A DNA stretch of 64,000 nucleotides from Hyphomicrobiales bacterium (GTDB lineage: Bacteria; Pseudomonadota; Alphaproteobacteria; Rhizobiales; Rhizobiaceae), in the NCBI GenBank assembly GCA_900470195.1, contig UEIJ01000001.1, positions 372,001 to 436,000 on the forward strand, in the 5' to 3' direction. The notes under the pieces are model-generated. The model had not been told where the DNA came from and ran no database searches. It worked only from the letters and a program-made list of their open reading frames with translations. The position numbers and the translations under genes were made by a program. This document shows, piece after piece, positions 52,685 to 62,111 of the stretch. The stretch's first letter is position 1. Every line of letters starts with the position of its first letter.

Positions 52685-55528
52685 TCAGGCGGTAACGGCA
52701 TTCGGGCCAGACGGATGGTACCGGCGGCTGATCCACTTGCGGATTTCGCTGAACCAAAGAACGCTGCTGCTCATCGCCACACAGAACAACCATTGATCCA
52801 GCGACAGTGGCAGCGTTCCGAAGGCGGTGTTGAGGAAGCTCAGATTGACGACGGCGATCTGTAGGACCACAGACAGGCCGACGGCCGCCCAAAGCCATTT
52901 GTTGGAAAACAGATGGCTGAACGCGCTCTTGAATTCCGATCGGGCGTTGAAGCAGTTGAACAGCTGAGCGAACACCAGCACCGTGAACCCCGCTGTGCGC
53001 GCCCGCTCCAGGTTCTGCAAGCCTTCTATCAGTCCGCCGGGCAGATAGAGGTCGATCGTCAGCAGCGTCGCCAGCGCCATCACCAGGCCGGTTCCGGCAA
53101 CGCTTCGCCACATCCGGGCATCGATCGCATGCTCGTCGGGTCTGCGGGGCGGACGCGCCATGACACCGTCGTCCTGCGGGTCGATCCCCATTGCAAGAGC
53201 AGGACCGGAATCGGTTATCAGATTGATCCAGAGGATCTGGGTCGCCAGCAAAGGCAGCACCAGTCCCCCGCCCCCGACGTCGGTCAATCCAATCACGCCG
53301 GCTCCGACGACGCCGAGAAAGACGGTCAGCACCTCTCCGATGTTGGACGATAGCAAGTAGCGCAGGAATTTCCGGATATTGTCGAAGATCCCGCGTCCTT
53401 CACGCACAGCCTCGACGATGGTTGCGAAATTGTCGTCGGCCAGGATCATCCTCGCCGCCTCCTTCGTCACCTCGGTTCCGGTGATCCCCATGGCGACGCC
53501 GATATCGGCGGCCTTCAGCGCGGGCGCGTCGTTGACGCCGTCCCCCGTCATCGCCACCACATTGCCGTCGGCCTGAAGGGTATCGACGATACGCAGCTTG
53601 TGCACGGGCGCCACGCGGGCATAGACGGAAGTCGTGCGGACTGCAGCAGCGAAGGCGGCCTCGTCCATGGCGTCGAGCTCGGCACCCGTCAGTGCCCGCG
53701 CGCCATGATCGACGATTCCCAGCAGCCCGGCTATGCGCGATGCGGTGCGCGGATGGTCGCCGGTGATCATGATGACGCGGATCCCGGCGCGCCGGGCCTG
53801 CGATATGGCGACCGCCGCCTCCTTCCGGGGCGGATCGATGATCCCGACGGTCCCCACGAAGATCAGATCATGCTCCAGACCCTCGCCGTGCTCGATGCCT
53901 TCGGTGTCGGCCATCGGACGATAAGCGACTGCGAGAGTTCGCAGGGCCTCGTCGGACAACCGGTCGACGTCAGCGGTGGCGCGCGCACGCTGCACGGCGT
54001 CGAAGGGGACCACGTCCATGCCGACCCGCACATGCGTGCAACGGGTCATCAGAACATCCGGCGCGCCTTTCGCAATCAGGACACGCGCGCCGCCATGTTC
54101 ATGGTCGCGCTCGACCGTCGACATCATCTTGCGGTCCGAGCTGAAGGGGATCTCGGCGATGCGTTCGAAGCGGCGCTTGCGGCGCTCGTCGATGCCGAGC
54201 TTGCGCTCGGCGACAAGGAACGCGGCTTCGGTCGGGTCGCCCTGGATCTCCCAAACTCCCGCCTGCCCTTGATTCAGAGCGGCATTGCCTGCCAGGCTGC
54301 CACCGCTCAGGACGACGATCTGCTCGGCGCGCATGGCCGCGCTAGGAGCCTTACCGTCGTCAACCTTCAGATCGCCGAAAGGCGCATAGCCCACACCGCT
54401 GACACGGGTGCCACCCGATGCTGTCATAATGCGCTCGATCGTCATCTCCGACCGCGTCAGCGTTCCGGTTTTGTCGGAGCAGATGATCGAAGCCGAACCG
54501 AGTGTCTCCACGGACGAGAGCGCCTTGACCACCGCCTTGCGGGTCGCCATGCGTTGGACGCCAAGTGCAAGCACCAGCGACAGGATGGCGGGAAATCCTT
54601 CGGGGACCGCTGCTACCGCCAGCGAGACCCCCATCAGCAGAACGGAAATGACGTCCGATGGGCCATCGATGTCGGAGACGAGCAGCACAGTCGCAACGAC
54701 AATGAGAGCGATCGCGATCACCGCAGCGCCGAGCGCGCGGCCAACTCTCGCGACTTCCTTCTGCAAGGGGCTGATATCTTCCTTACTGGCGTCGAGCATT
54801 TGAGCGATCGCGCCGATCTCGGTCCGCATCCCTGTCGCCGTGACGATGGCGCGTGCGGTTCCCTGTACGACCGCCGTGCCTTTGAACACCATGCAGAACC
54901 GCTCGGCCAGCGGCGCAGGCTTACGCAGCATGGCCGCATCCTTGAGGACAGCCTCGCTTTCGCCGGTCAGCGAGGCTTCCTGAATTCTAAGGCTTGCGGC
55001 GCTGATTAACCGACCATCGGCGCCGACGGCGTCTCCTTCCTCGAGCAGCATGATGTCGCCTGGCACGAGATCCGCGCTGGGAATGCGGATTCGCTCGCCG
55101 TCGCGCAGAACGGAGGTGTTCGCGGCTGTCATCCGCGCCAGCGCGGCGACGGCATTAGCCGCCTTGGCGTCCTGCACAAAGCCGAGGATGGCATTGGCCA
55201 GAACCACCATGGCGATGACGACCGCATCGATCGGCCAGCCGTGGCGGCCTTCTATGACCCAGGCCGCCAACGCTATGATAATCGCTCCGAGCAGCAGATA
55301 GACCAGTGGATCCTGAAATTGCGCGAGCACGCGTCGCCAGACCGGGATCGCCTTGGCTGCCCGCAATCGGTTGTGGCCATATTCCGCAAGCCGCCGCGCG
55401 GCTTCCGCTTTCGTCAGACCGCGCTCGGCATGGCTGGCAAGAACGTCTACGACATGCGCAGCAGCATTTTGCGAATAGTCGGTCGGCGCCGGGATTACGG
55501 CTCCAACTGGATTTGCATCGCCCTTCAT
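52685..55528 (-). CDS. P-type cation-transporting ATPase (P2A-like)
   Basis: The protein has 947 residues. An N-terminal cation-ATPase domain (GLTKAEAARRLAEYGHNRL) is followed by the actuator loop with SLTGESEAV. The phosphorylation site is SDKTGTLTRSE, and the hinge is TGDGVNDAPALKAADIGVAMG. Helix 4 has PEGFPAIL and helix 6 NLITDSGPALAMG, resembling Ca2+-type (SERCA/PMR1) pumps; the exact ion is uncertain. MKGDAN at 55528 has AAGGAA upstream, and longer in-frame starts lack an SD. It lies 165 bp downstream of xfp on the same strand and is convergent with the usp gene. Confidence 0.9.
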   Translation of the reverse strand: MKGDANPVGAVIPAPTDYSQNAAAHVVDVLASHAERGLTKAEAARRLAEYGHNRLRAAKAIPVWRRVLAQFQDPLVYLLLGAIIIALAAWVIEGRHGWPIDAVVIAMVVLANAILGFVQDAKAANAVAALARMTAANTSVLRDGERIRIPSADLVPGDIMLLEEGDAVGADGRLISAASLRIQEASLTGESEAVLKDAAMLRKPAPLAERFCMVFKGTAVVQGTARAIVTATGMRTEIGAIAQMLDASKEDISPLQKEVARVGRALGAAVIAIALIVVATVLLVSDIDGPSDVISVLLMGVSLAVAAVPEGFPAILSLVLALGVQRMATRKAVVKALSSVETLGSASIICSDKTGTLTRSEMTIERIMTASGGTRVSGVGYAPFGDLKVDDGKAPSAAMRAEQIVVLSGGSLAGNAALNQGQAGVWEIQGDPTEAAFLVAERKLGIDERRKRRFERIAEIPFSSDRKMMSTVERDHEHGGARVLIAKGAPDVLMTRCTHVRVGMDVVPFDAVQRARATADVDRLSDEALRTLAVAYRPMADTEGIEHGEGLEHDLIFVGTVGIIDPPRKEAAVAISQARRAGIRVIMITGDHPRTASRIAGLLGIVDHGARALTGAELDAMDEAAFAAAVRTTSVYARVAPVHKLRIVDTLQADGNVVAMTGDGVNDAPALKAADIGVAMGITGTEVTKEAARMILADDNFATIVEAVREGRGIFDNIRKFLRYLLSSNIGEVLTVFLGVVGAGVIGLTDVGGGGLVLPLLATQILWINLITDSGPALAMGIDPQDDGVMARPPRRPDEHAIDARMWRSVAGTGLVMALATLLTIDLYLPGGLIEGLQNLERARTAGFTVLVFAQLFNCFNARSEFKSAFSHLFSNKWLWAAVGLSVVLQIAVVNLSFLNTAFGTLPLSLDQWLFCVAMSSSVLWFSEIRKWISRRYHPSGPNAVTA

Positions 55529-55693
55529 CCGGCATTCCTTTCCAGCGATCTGTGAGCATCCCACGAATGGCCGAGGATAAGCCCGGCGGCGATTGGGAGA
55601 GCAGCCAAAGGCGCGTGAAAAGTCAGGCGGAATACCGCTCCGCAAGTTTTTCGAAGTCCACTTGCCCGAACATTCCCCGGCGTCCTGAGGGAT

Positions 55694-58045
55694 TCAGGGA
55701 TGAGGCCACGTCCAATCTCGAATCTCGGGCATGTCCTCGCCATGCTCGCGGACAAAGGCCTTGTGGAGGACGAGCTTTTCGTACAGTGCCGCGGTGATCT
55801 CCGCGCCCTTGTCCTTCAGGACCGGCAGGCGCTCGACGGCCTCGATGGCGAGATGGAAACGGTCCAGTTCGTTGAGAACGGCCATGTCGAAGGGCGTCGT
55901 CGTCGTGCCCTCCTCGATGAAGCCGCGTACGTGGAAATTCGGATGGTTGGCGCGTTTGTAGACCAGCCGATGGATGAGGTAGGGATAGCCGTGATAGGCG
56001 AAGACGACGGGCCGGTCGCGCGTGAAGATGCGGTCGAACGCCTCGTCCGACAGTCCGTGCGGGTGATGCTGCGGCGATTGCAGGGCCATCAGGTCCACGA
56101 CATTGACGACGCGGATGCGCAGATGCGGCAGGGACTGCCGCAAAAGGTCGACGGCGGCCAGCGTCTCCATGGTCGGCACGTCGCCGGCGCAGGCCATCAC
56201 GATATCCGGCTCCAGTCCGTCCTCGGTGCCGGCCCAGTCCCAGATGCCGAGGCCCGCCTCGCAGTGCTTCTCGGCCTCCGCCATGCTCAGCCATTGCGGC
56301 GCCAGCTGCTTGCCGGCGACGATGACGTTCACGCGGTCCCAGGTCTTCAGGCAGTGGTCGCCGACCCACAGCAGCGTGTTGGCGTCCGGGGGCAGGTAGA
56401 CGCGCACGATGTCCGCGCTCTTGTTGGCGACGAGGTCGACGAAGCCGGGGTCCTGATGGGAAAAGCCGTTATGGTCCTGCCGCCAGACATGGGAGGTGAG
56501 CAAATAATTCAACGAGGAGATCGGCTTGCGCCATTCCAGCTCCCGCGAGGTCTTCAGCCATTTGGCGTGCTGGTTGAACATGGAATCGACGATGTGGATG
56601 AAGGCTTCGTAGCAGGAGAAGAAGCCGTGCCGACCGGTGAGCAGATAGCCTTCGAGCCAGCCCTGGCAGAGATGCTCGGACAGCACCTCCATCACCCGCC
56701 CGTCGGGTGACAGATGATCGTCGCTTTCGAGCGTTTGCGCCATCCAGACCCGGTCCGTCGCCTCGAACACGCTACCCAAGCGGTTGGACGCCGTCTCGTC
56801 AGGCCCGAACACGCGGAAATTCCGTTCGGCCTCGTTCAGCCGCAGCACGTCGCGCAGATAGTCGCCGAGAACCTTCGTCGCCTGCGCCTCCGTCGCGCCG
56901 GGGCGCTCCACCGCGACGGCATAGCTGCGGAAATCGGGTGTGTGCAATTCCTTGCGCAGGAGGCCGCCATTGGCGTGCGGGTTGGCGCCCATGCGGCGCG
57001 TGCCTGTCGGCGCCAGCGCCTTCAGCTCGGGCTTCAGCGCACCGTCGGCATCAAAAAGGTCGCCGGGATCGTAGCTGCGCAGCCACTCTTCGAGGATCGC
57101 GCGGTGGCCGTCATCCTCGCGGCAGTTCGCGACCGGCACCTGGTGGGAGCGCCAGTGGTTCTCGACCATCTTGCCGTCCACCACCTTCGGACCGGTCCAG
57201 CCCTTCGGGCTCCGGAGCACGATCATGGGCCAGCGCGGCCGCTCAGTGGACGACGCGGCCTTCTCGCGGATCGCCGCCAGCCGGTCGAAGACCGTGTTGA
57301 GGGTCGCCGCCATCTGCCGGTGCATGTCGGCCGGCTCGCTGCCCTCGACGAAGAACGGCTCGTAGCCGTAGCCGACGAAGAGATGCCGCAGTTCCTCGTC
57401 GGACAGGCGGGCCAGCACGGTGGGGTTGGCGATCTTGTAGCCGTTGAGATGCAGGATCGGCAGAACCGCGCCGTCGCGGGCGGGGTTGATGAACTTGTTC
57501 GAATGCCACGCGGCCGCGAGCGGCCCGGTCTCCGCCTCGCCGTCGCCGACCACGCAAGCCACGACCAAGCCCGGATTGTCGAAGGCGGCGCCGAAAGCGT
57601 GCACCAGCGCGTAGCCCAGCTCGCCGCCCTCATGGATCGAGCCCGGCGTCTCGGGCGCGACATGGCTGGGGACGCCGCCCGGAAATGAGAACTGCTTGAA
57701 CAGCCGCTTCATCCCGGCTTCGTCCTCGCCGATCTCGGGATAGGTCTCTGAATAGACGCCTTCCAGCCAGGTGTTGGCGACCATGCCGGGGCCGCCATGG
57801 CCGGGTCCGCAGATATAGAGGATATCGGCATCGCGATCGGTAATGATCCTGTTCAAGTGCGCATAGATGAAGTTCAGGCCCGGCGTCGTGCCCCAATGGC
57901 CAAGCAGGCGCGGTTTGACGTGCTCCGGCTTCAGGGGTTCGCGGAGCAATGGATTGTCCATCAGATAGATCTGGCCAACGGATAAATAGTTTGCCGCACG
58001 CCAGTAGCGATCGACCAGCAACAAATTCCCGGCATCGAATGCCAT
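55694..58045 (-). CDS. xfp: Xylulose-5-phosphate/fructose-6-phosphate phosphoketolase
   Basis: This 783-residue thiamine-diphosphate enzyme splits xylulose 5-phosphate (or fructose 6-phosphate) with phosphate to acetyl phosphate and a triose (or erythrose) phosphate. Blocks are [59 protein letters not shown] and the TPP motif [22 protein letters not shown] and [16 protein letters not shown] follow, and the last is [14 protein letters not shown]. Length is normal (~790). Acetyl phosphate can go directly to AckA for ATP. GGAG precedes the ATG. The shared palindrome lies 145 bp upstream. Confidence 0.95.
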   Translation of the reverse strand: MAFDAGNLLLVDRYWRAANYLSVGQIYLMDNPLLREPLKPEHVKPRLLGHWGTTPGLNFIYAHLNRIITDRDADILYICGPGHGGPGMVANTWLEGVYSETYPEIGEDEAGMKRLFKQFSFPGGVPSHVAPETPGSIHEGGELGYALVHAFGAAFDNPGLVVACVVGDGEAETGPLAAAWHSNKFINPARDGAVLPILHLNGYKIANPTVLARLSDEELRHLFVGYGYEPFFVEGSEPADMHRQMAATLNTVFDRLAAIREKAASSTERPRWPMIVLRSPKGWTGPKVVDGKMVENHWRSHQVPVANCREDDGHRAILEEWLRSYDPGDLFDADGALKPELKALAPTGTRRMGANPHANGGLLRKELHTPDFRSYAVAVERPGATEAQATKVLGDYLRDVLRLNEAERNFRVFGPDETASNRLGSVFEATDRVWMAQTLESDDHLSPDGRVMEVLSEHLCQGWLEGYLLTGRHGFFSCYEAFIHIVDSMFNQHAKWLKTSRELEWRKPISSLNYLLTSHVWRQDHNGFSHQDPGFVDLVANKSADIVRVYLPPDANTLLWVGDHCLKTWDRVNVIVAGKQLAPQWLSMAEAEKHCEAGLGIWDWAGTEDGLEPDIVMACAGDVPTMETLAAVDLLRQSLPHLRIRVVNVVDLMALQSPQHHPHGLSDEAFDRIFTRDRPVVFAYHGYPYLIHRLVYKRANHPNFHVRGFIEEGTTTTPFDMAVLNELDRFHLAIEAVERLPVLKDKGAEITAALYEKLVLHKAFVREHGEDMPEIRDWTWPHP

Positions 58046-58189
58046 AAGTTTCTCCTCGCCTTAATCATAGGTTAGGGGTCACGAAAGGACACGCCCCCAA
58101 GAAAAACCGAGGGGCAATTTGTGCAAACGCGACGACCAATGCGGCGGCGGCGGCCCCGATTCTGCAAGCTACATTTCCCAGTCATGACA

Positions 58190-58205
58190 GTCAACGATTG
58201 ATGAC
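58190..58205 (-). promoter_or_regulatory. Shared island palindrome, copy e (xfp promoter)
   Basis: On the minus strand this is GTCATCAATCGTTGAC, followed by T, so the TTGACT end faces xfp. It is 145 bp before the xfp start. Confidence 0.7.
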
Positions 58206-58537
58206 AACCGGCAAGTTAACGAGGCGCGCGTGAAACGATGAAGGTAGTCTACTCGCGTTCGTTCGCGAACAGCCACTCCTCCTGCGCGGAGCTTCCAGGA
58301 CACCAACGACGCTAGCGTGTCCGAATGCGAGAGACGCGAGTCTCCCGGAACCGCACCGATGGAGTCAGCGCGGTCGCCGTAAGAGATCCAACCAGATCTG
58401 AGCCCAGGCACGGGACCTTAATCTTCTCCTATGGACCCAAGAACTATCGCGGTGAACTGCCTCTGAGCGCCTTGCCATATGCTTTTGGCTCTTTGCTTTT
58501 GACAAAAATTCGTTGACACGCTCCGGCCGATGGAGTT

Positions 58538-58553
58538 GTCATCGACTGATGAC
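58538..58553. promoter_or_regulatory. Shared island palindrome, copy f (tandem pair, first)
   Basis: GTCATCGACTGATGAC, fully symmetric in its outer six bases. It starts 22 bp (about two helical turns) before copy g, so bound dimers would lie on the same face of the DNA. Confidence 0.7.
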
Positions 58554-58559
58554 AGAATC

Positions 58560-58575
58560 GTCAACGGTTGATGAC
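58560..58575. promoter_or_regulatory. Shared island palindrome, copy g (tandem pair, second)
   Basis: GTCAACGGTTGATGAC. It lies 54 bp from the left end of the IS21-type element. The gene it originally served is unclear; the ECF sigma gene beyond the IS and the xfp unit are both candidates. Confidence 0.7.
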
Positions 58576-58629
58576 TAGTTTTAGGTACTAGTCAAATCCC
58601 GACACTACGTAGTTTTTTGTCTTTTGGAG

Positions 58630-58659
58630 TGTTGGTTTCCACGCGGAACTGAGCCGGTT
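58630..58659 (+). repeat. IS21 left terminal inverted repeat
   Basis: 30 bp beginning TGTTGGTTTCCACGCG; exact reverse complement of the right end. Confidence 0.92.
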
Positions 58660-58741
58660 AGGCAGATAATTTCCATTGAGAACTGAGCCATGTGAACCTT
58701 CCCCCAACGCTGCGAGCGACGGGGGCAACGGAGTGATCCAC

Positions 58742-60273
58742 ATGGGACTTTTAAACATCATCCGTCGGATGGCGCTGCGCGAGAAGCAGTCGATCCGGGA
58801 GATCAGCCGGCGTACGGGGCTGTCGCGCAACACAATTGCGAAGTACTTGAGCGCGGCACGATCGAACCGACGTTCACGGTGCCGGAACGACCGAGCAAGC
58901 TTGATCCTTTTGCCGACAAGCTGGCGGGCTGGCTAAAGACCGAGGCCGGGAGGTCACGCAAGCAGCGCCGAACGGTGAAACAGCTTCATGCCGATCTGGT
59001 ATCTGTGGGCTTTACCGGTTCCTATGGCCGGGTTGCGGCCTTCGCCCGTGATTGGCGGGCGGATCGACAACGTGAGCAGCAGACGACGGGCCGAGGCATA
59101 TTCGTTCCGCTGTCTTTCCGCCCAGGCGAAGCATTCCAATTCGATTGGAGTGAGGACTATGCCGTCATCGGCGGCGAGCGCGTTAAGCTGCAGGTTGCGC
59201 ATATCAAACTGTCGCACAGCCGGGCGTTTCTCTTGCGGGCGTATCTGCTCCAGACACACGAGATGTTGTTCGATGCCCATTGGCACGGCTTCCGGGTCTT
59301 CGGTGGTATGCCTGCGCGAGGGATCTACGACAATATGCGCACCGCAGTCGATCGCGTTGGTCGCGGCAAGGAGCGGCAGGTCAATATCCGCTTTCTCGCT
59401 ATGACGAACCACTACGTGTTTGCGCCTGAGTTCTGCAATCCCGCTGCGGGTTGGGAAAAGGGTCAGGTCGAGAAGAACGTCCGGGATTCTCGTCCCCGCC
59501 TATGGCAACAGATGCCCGACTTCCCGGATTTGGCAACGTTGAACCTCTGGCTGGAACAGCATTGCCAAGACCTGTGGCAGGAGACACCGCACGGGAGCCT
59601 GCCCGGTTCGATTGCGGATGTCTGGGCTGATGAGCGAGCAGCATTGATGGAATTGCCTACCATGTTTGACGGATTCGTCGAGCAAGGCAAACGAGTCTCA
59701 CCAACGTGCCTGGTCACCTTCGAGCGTAATCGTTACAGCGTGCCTGCATCGTTTGCGAACCGGCCCGTCAGCCTGCGGATCTATCCCGATCGACTGGTCG
59801 TTGCAGCCGAGGGCAACGTTCTTTGCGAACATGCGCGGGTCATCGAGCGCAGTCACGACAAGCCACCGAGGACGATTTACGACTGGCGGCACTACCTTGC
59901 CGTCATCCAGCGCAAGCCCGGTGCTCTGCGCAATGGCGCACCCTTCGTGGAATTGCCGCTGCCCTTTCGACAACTGCAGGACCAGATGCTTCGCCGCCCC
60001 GGCGGCGATCGGGAAATGGCGGACATCCTCGCTCTTGTCCTTCATCACGACGAACAGGTTGTCGTCAGGGCCGTGGAACTGGCTCTGGATCAAGGCGTAG
60101 CAACCAAGACGCATGTGCTGAACCTGTTGCATATGCTGATCGACGGCAAGACGACCGACGGTCCCGACGTCGATACGCCACAAGCACTGACCTTGGTGCG
60201 TGAACCCAAGGCCAATGTAGAACGCTACGATGGCTTGCGCGTCCGGATTGTGGGAGGTCGCCATGCGTCATGA
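58742..60273 (+). pseudogene. istA: IS21 transposase istA, frameshifted
   Basis: The ATG at 58742 gives a normal IstA N-terminus with helix-turn-helix (MGLLNIIRRMALREKQSIRE, GLSRNTIAKYLS). Near 58855 the frame shifts. The next recognisable residues (TIEPTFTVPERPSKLDPFAD) lie in another frame, which then runs to 60273 and includes the DDE integrase core (FQFDWSEDYAVIGGERVKLQ, GIYDNMRTAVDRVG, AGWEKGQVEKNVRDSR). Total length is one base short of a 510-codon gene. A lost G in a GG run at 58855-58856 explains this. The transposase is probably inactive unless frameshifting restores it. Confidence 0.85.
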
Positions 60274-61063
60274 TCCTGCCAGCGCCGCCGTCGTCATCAT
60301 GCTGCGTAGCCTGAAGATGTATGGCATGGCGCAAGCCGTCACAGACTTGATCGAGCAAGGTGCTCCAGCTTTTGATGCAGCCGTACCGATCCTGTCCCAG
60401 TTGCTGAAAGCCGAAATGGCTGAGCGCGAGGTCCGCTCGATTGCCTATCATATGAAGGCTGCGCGCTTCCCGGCCTACAAGGATATCTCTGGATACGACT
60501 TTGCCGCCAGCGAAATCAACGAAGCGACGGTGCGCCAGTTGCACAGATGCGAGTTCATTGACGGAGCGCAGAATATCGTGCTCGTCGGCGGACCGGGCAC
60601 AGGCAAAACCCACGTGGCGACGGCCCTTGGCATCCAGGCTATCGAACATCACCGTCGAAAAGTCCGCTTCTTCTCAACCATCGAATTGGTCAACGCACTT
60701 GAGCAGGAGAAGGCCAAAGGCAAGGCAGGCCAGATCGCTGAGACCTTGGTCCGCCTCGATCTGCTGATCCTTGATGAGCTCGGATACCTTCCATTCAGCG
60801 CTTCAGGCGGAGCGCTGCTCTTCCACCTGTTGAGCAAGCTCTATGAGCGGACCAGCGTGGTGATAACCACCAACCTCAGCTTTAGCGAATGGGCAACAGT
60901 CTTCGGCGACGCCAAGATGACGACGGCATTGCTCGATCGTTTGACCCATCGCTGCCATATCCTGGAAACAGGTAATGACAGCTTCCGCTTCAAGGCCAGT
61001 TCTGCAGCCGCAGCAAACAAGAGAGGAGAAAAAGCCAATCCCTTGACCAAAACCCAATCATAA
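60263..61063 (+). CDS. istB: IS21 helper ATPase
   Basis: This 266-residue AAA+ protein has Walker [16 protein letters not shown] (near residue 110), Walker [18 protein letters not shown] and the sensor region [25 protein letters not shown]. IstB assists IstA in target selection. The ATG, preceded by GGGAGG, overlaps the end of istA by 11 bases. It is intact and of normal length. Confidence 0.93.
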   Translation: MRHDPASAAVVIMLRSLKMYGMAQAVTDLIEQGAPAFDAAVPILSQLLKAEMAEREVRSIAYHMKAARFPAYKDISGYDFAASEINEATVRQLHRCEFIDGAQNIVLVGGPGTGKTHVATALGIQAIEHHRRKVRFFSTIELVNALEQEKAKGKAGQIAETLVRLDLLILDELGYLPFSASGGALLFHLLSKLYERTSVVITTNLSFSEWATVFGDAKMTTALLDRLTHRCHILETGNDSFRFKASSAAAANKRGEKANPLTKTQS

Positions 61064-61099
61064 AACCATAGTCAGAGGTGGCTCACTTCTCGGTGGAAA

Positions 61100-61129
61100 A
61101 ACCGGCTCAGTTCCGCGTGGAAACCAACA
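61100..61129 (+). repeat. IS21 right terminal inverted repeat
   Basis: 30 bp ending CGTGGAAACCAACA; exact reverse complement of the left end. Confidence 0.92.
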
Positions 61130-61252
61130 GCCATGACACTTGATTAGAGTTAAAGACTTATCAGCCGCGCCTGTCCAACATCAGGCGAATTTTGGGAGCT
61201 GCCCCCGTGCAGCAGGAAAATGCGGAGGATGACCGAAGCTGGAGGCAAGAGA

Positions 61253-61873
61253 ATGGATACGCAACGTTCCGATAAGTCTGACGATGCCGCGAAACCTCTT
61301 GATGCTGCCGTCCAGCGGGCGCTTGTCGAGGCGAGAGAGGAAATGCTGGTCTTCCTCCAGCGCCGCCTGAGGAATCGCGACGATGCGGAGGAGGTGCTGC
61401 AGCGCCTCTCCCTTCGGGCGCTGGAGCGCGCATCTCAACTCAGAGATATCCGCACCGTTCGGGGCTGGCTGGGCCGCATCCTCGCCACCACCCTGGTTGA
61501 CCATCAGCGGAACTTGAGCAGGCGACGGCGTCGGGAAACCCCTGTCGACGACGCCGAGATCGAGAGTGAACCTGTTGACGCCGAACTCGATGCAGCGGTC
61601 TGCAATTGTCTGTATCGTCTGCTTCCAACCTTGAAACCCGAGTATTCGGACATCGTCTGGCGGGCTGATATCCTGGGCGAGCCTCGCGACAGATTGGCAG
61701 CAAGCCTTGGCACCTCGCTCAACAATGTCACGGTGCGACTCCACCGCGGGCGGCAAGCGCTACGCAAGCGTTTGGAGGAGATGTGCCGCACCTGTCCGAT
61801 CCATGGTTTTCTCGACTGTCATTGCGAGAAAGCCGAGAAGATCCGCAAAGCTCACGAAGATGTATCTCGCTGA
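61253..61873 (+). CDS. ECF-type RNA polymerase sigma factor with C-terminal cysteine cluster
   Basis: The protein has 206 residues. Sigma region 2 is residues ~20-95 (EMLVFLQRRLRNRDDAEEVLQRLSLRAL...LRDIRTVRGWLGRILATTLVD), and region 4 is ~120-185 (LPTLKPEYSDIVWRADILGEPRDRLAASLGTSLNNVTVRLHRGRQALRKR). After region 4 a short tail reads CRTCPIHGFLDCHC, four cysteines and a His that could bind metal or sense redox state. No anti-sigma gene is adjacent. The ATG at 61253 has GGAGG seven bases upstream. The IS21 end lies 123 bp before it. Confidence 0.85.
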   Translation: MDTQRSDKSDDAAKPLDAAVQRALVEAREEMLVFLQRRLRNRDDAEEVLQRLSLRALERASQLRDIRTVRGWLGRILATTLVDHQRNLSRRRRRETPVDDAEIESEPVDAELDAAVCNCLYRLLPTLKPEYSDIVWRADILGEPRDRLAASLGTSLNNVTVRLHRGRQALRKRLEEMCRTCPIHGFLDCHCEKAEKIRKAHEDVSR

Positions 61874-62111
61874 GGATACTCGACTGGCTCGATTTCAGAA
61901 TCGCGCCGTTGCTGGATACGCATTTGCACGGCTGCCGAACCACGCCTGATAGGCGAGCGGCGGAAACTCGATCAGAGCCTTGGTTCGCACTTCGGTTGGA
62001 ATCTCATCCGGGAGTCCATCGATGAACGCCACCGTGGCGGACAAGACAGCCTACGGCCGGCGAGTGCTCCTGAAAGAAGTATATGCCGCGCCAAATCCCT
62101 TTGGCGAAGCG

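Larger units (their letters stand above)
58046..58629. other. Intergenic control region upstream of xfp, bordering IS21
   Basis: No coding region is recognised in 584 bp. It holds three copies of the shared palindrome (58190, 58538, 58560). Two TTGACA hexamers lie at 58499-58504 and 58513-58518, just ahead of the tandem pair. The right end is cut by the IS21-type element at 58630. Confidence 0.6.
58630..61129 (+). mobile_element. IS21-family insertion sequence (2.5 kb)
   Basis: The ends are perfect 30-bp inverted repeats: 58630-58659, starting TGTTGGTTTCCACGCGGAAC, and 61100-61129, ending in its complement. Inner imperfect copies (TTTCCATTGAGAACTGAGCCA and its counterpart GGCTCACTTCTCGGTGGAAAA) give the multiple terminal repeats typical of IS21. 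It carries istA (frameshifted) and istB. The flanks TGGAG and GCCAT are not direct repeats, so no target-site duplication is seen. A deletion or recombination next to one end is likely. Confidence 0.92.

Noticed and set aside
53600-55009. 469-codon plus-strand frame within the P-type ATPase gene
   Set aside because: Antisense shadow of an ATPase with all phosphorylation and hinge motifs intact.
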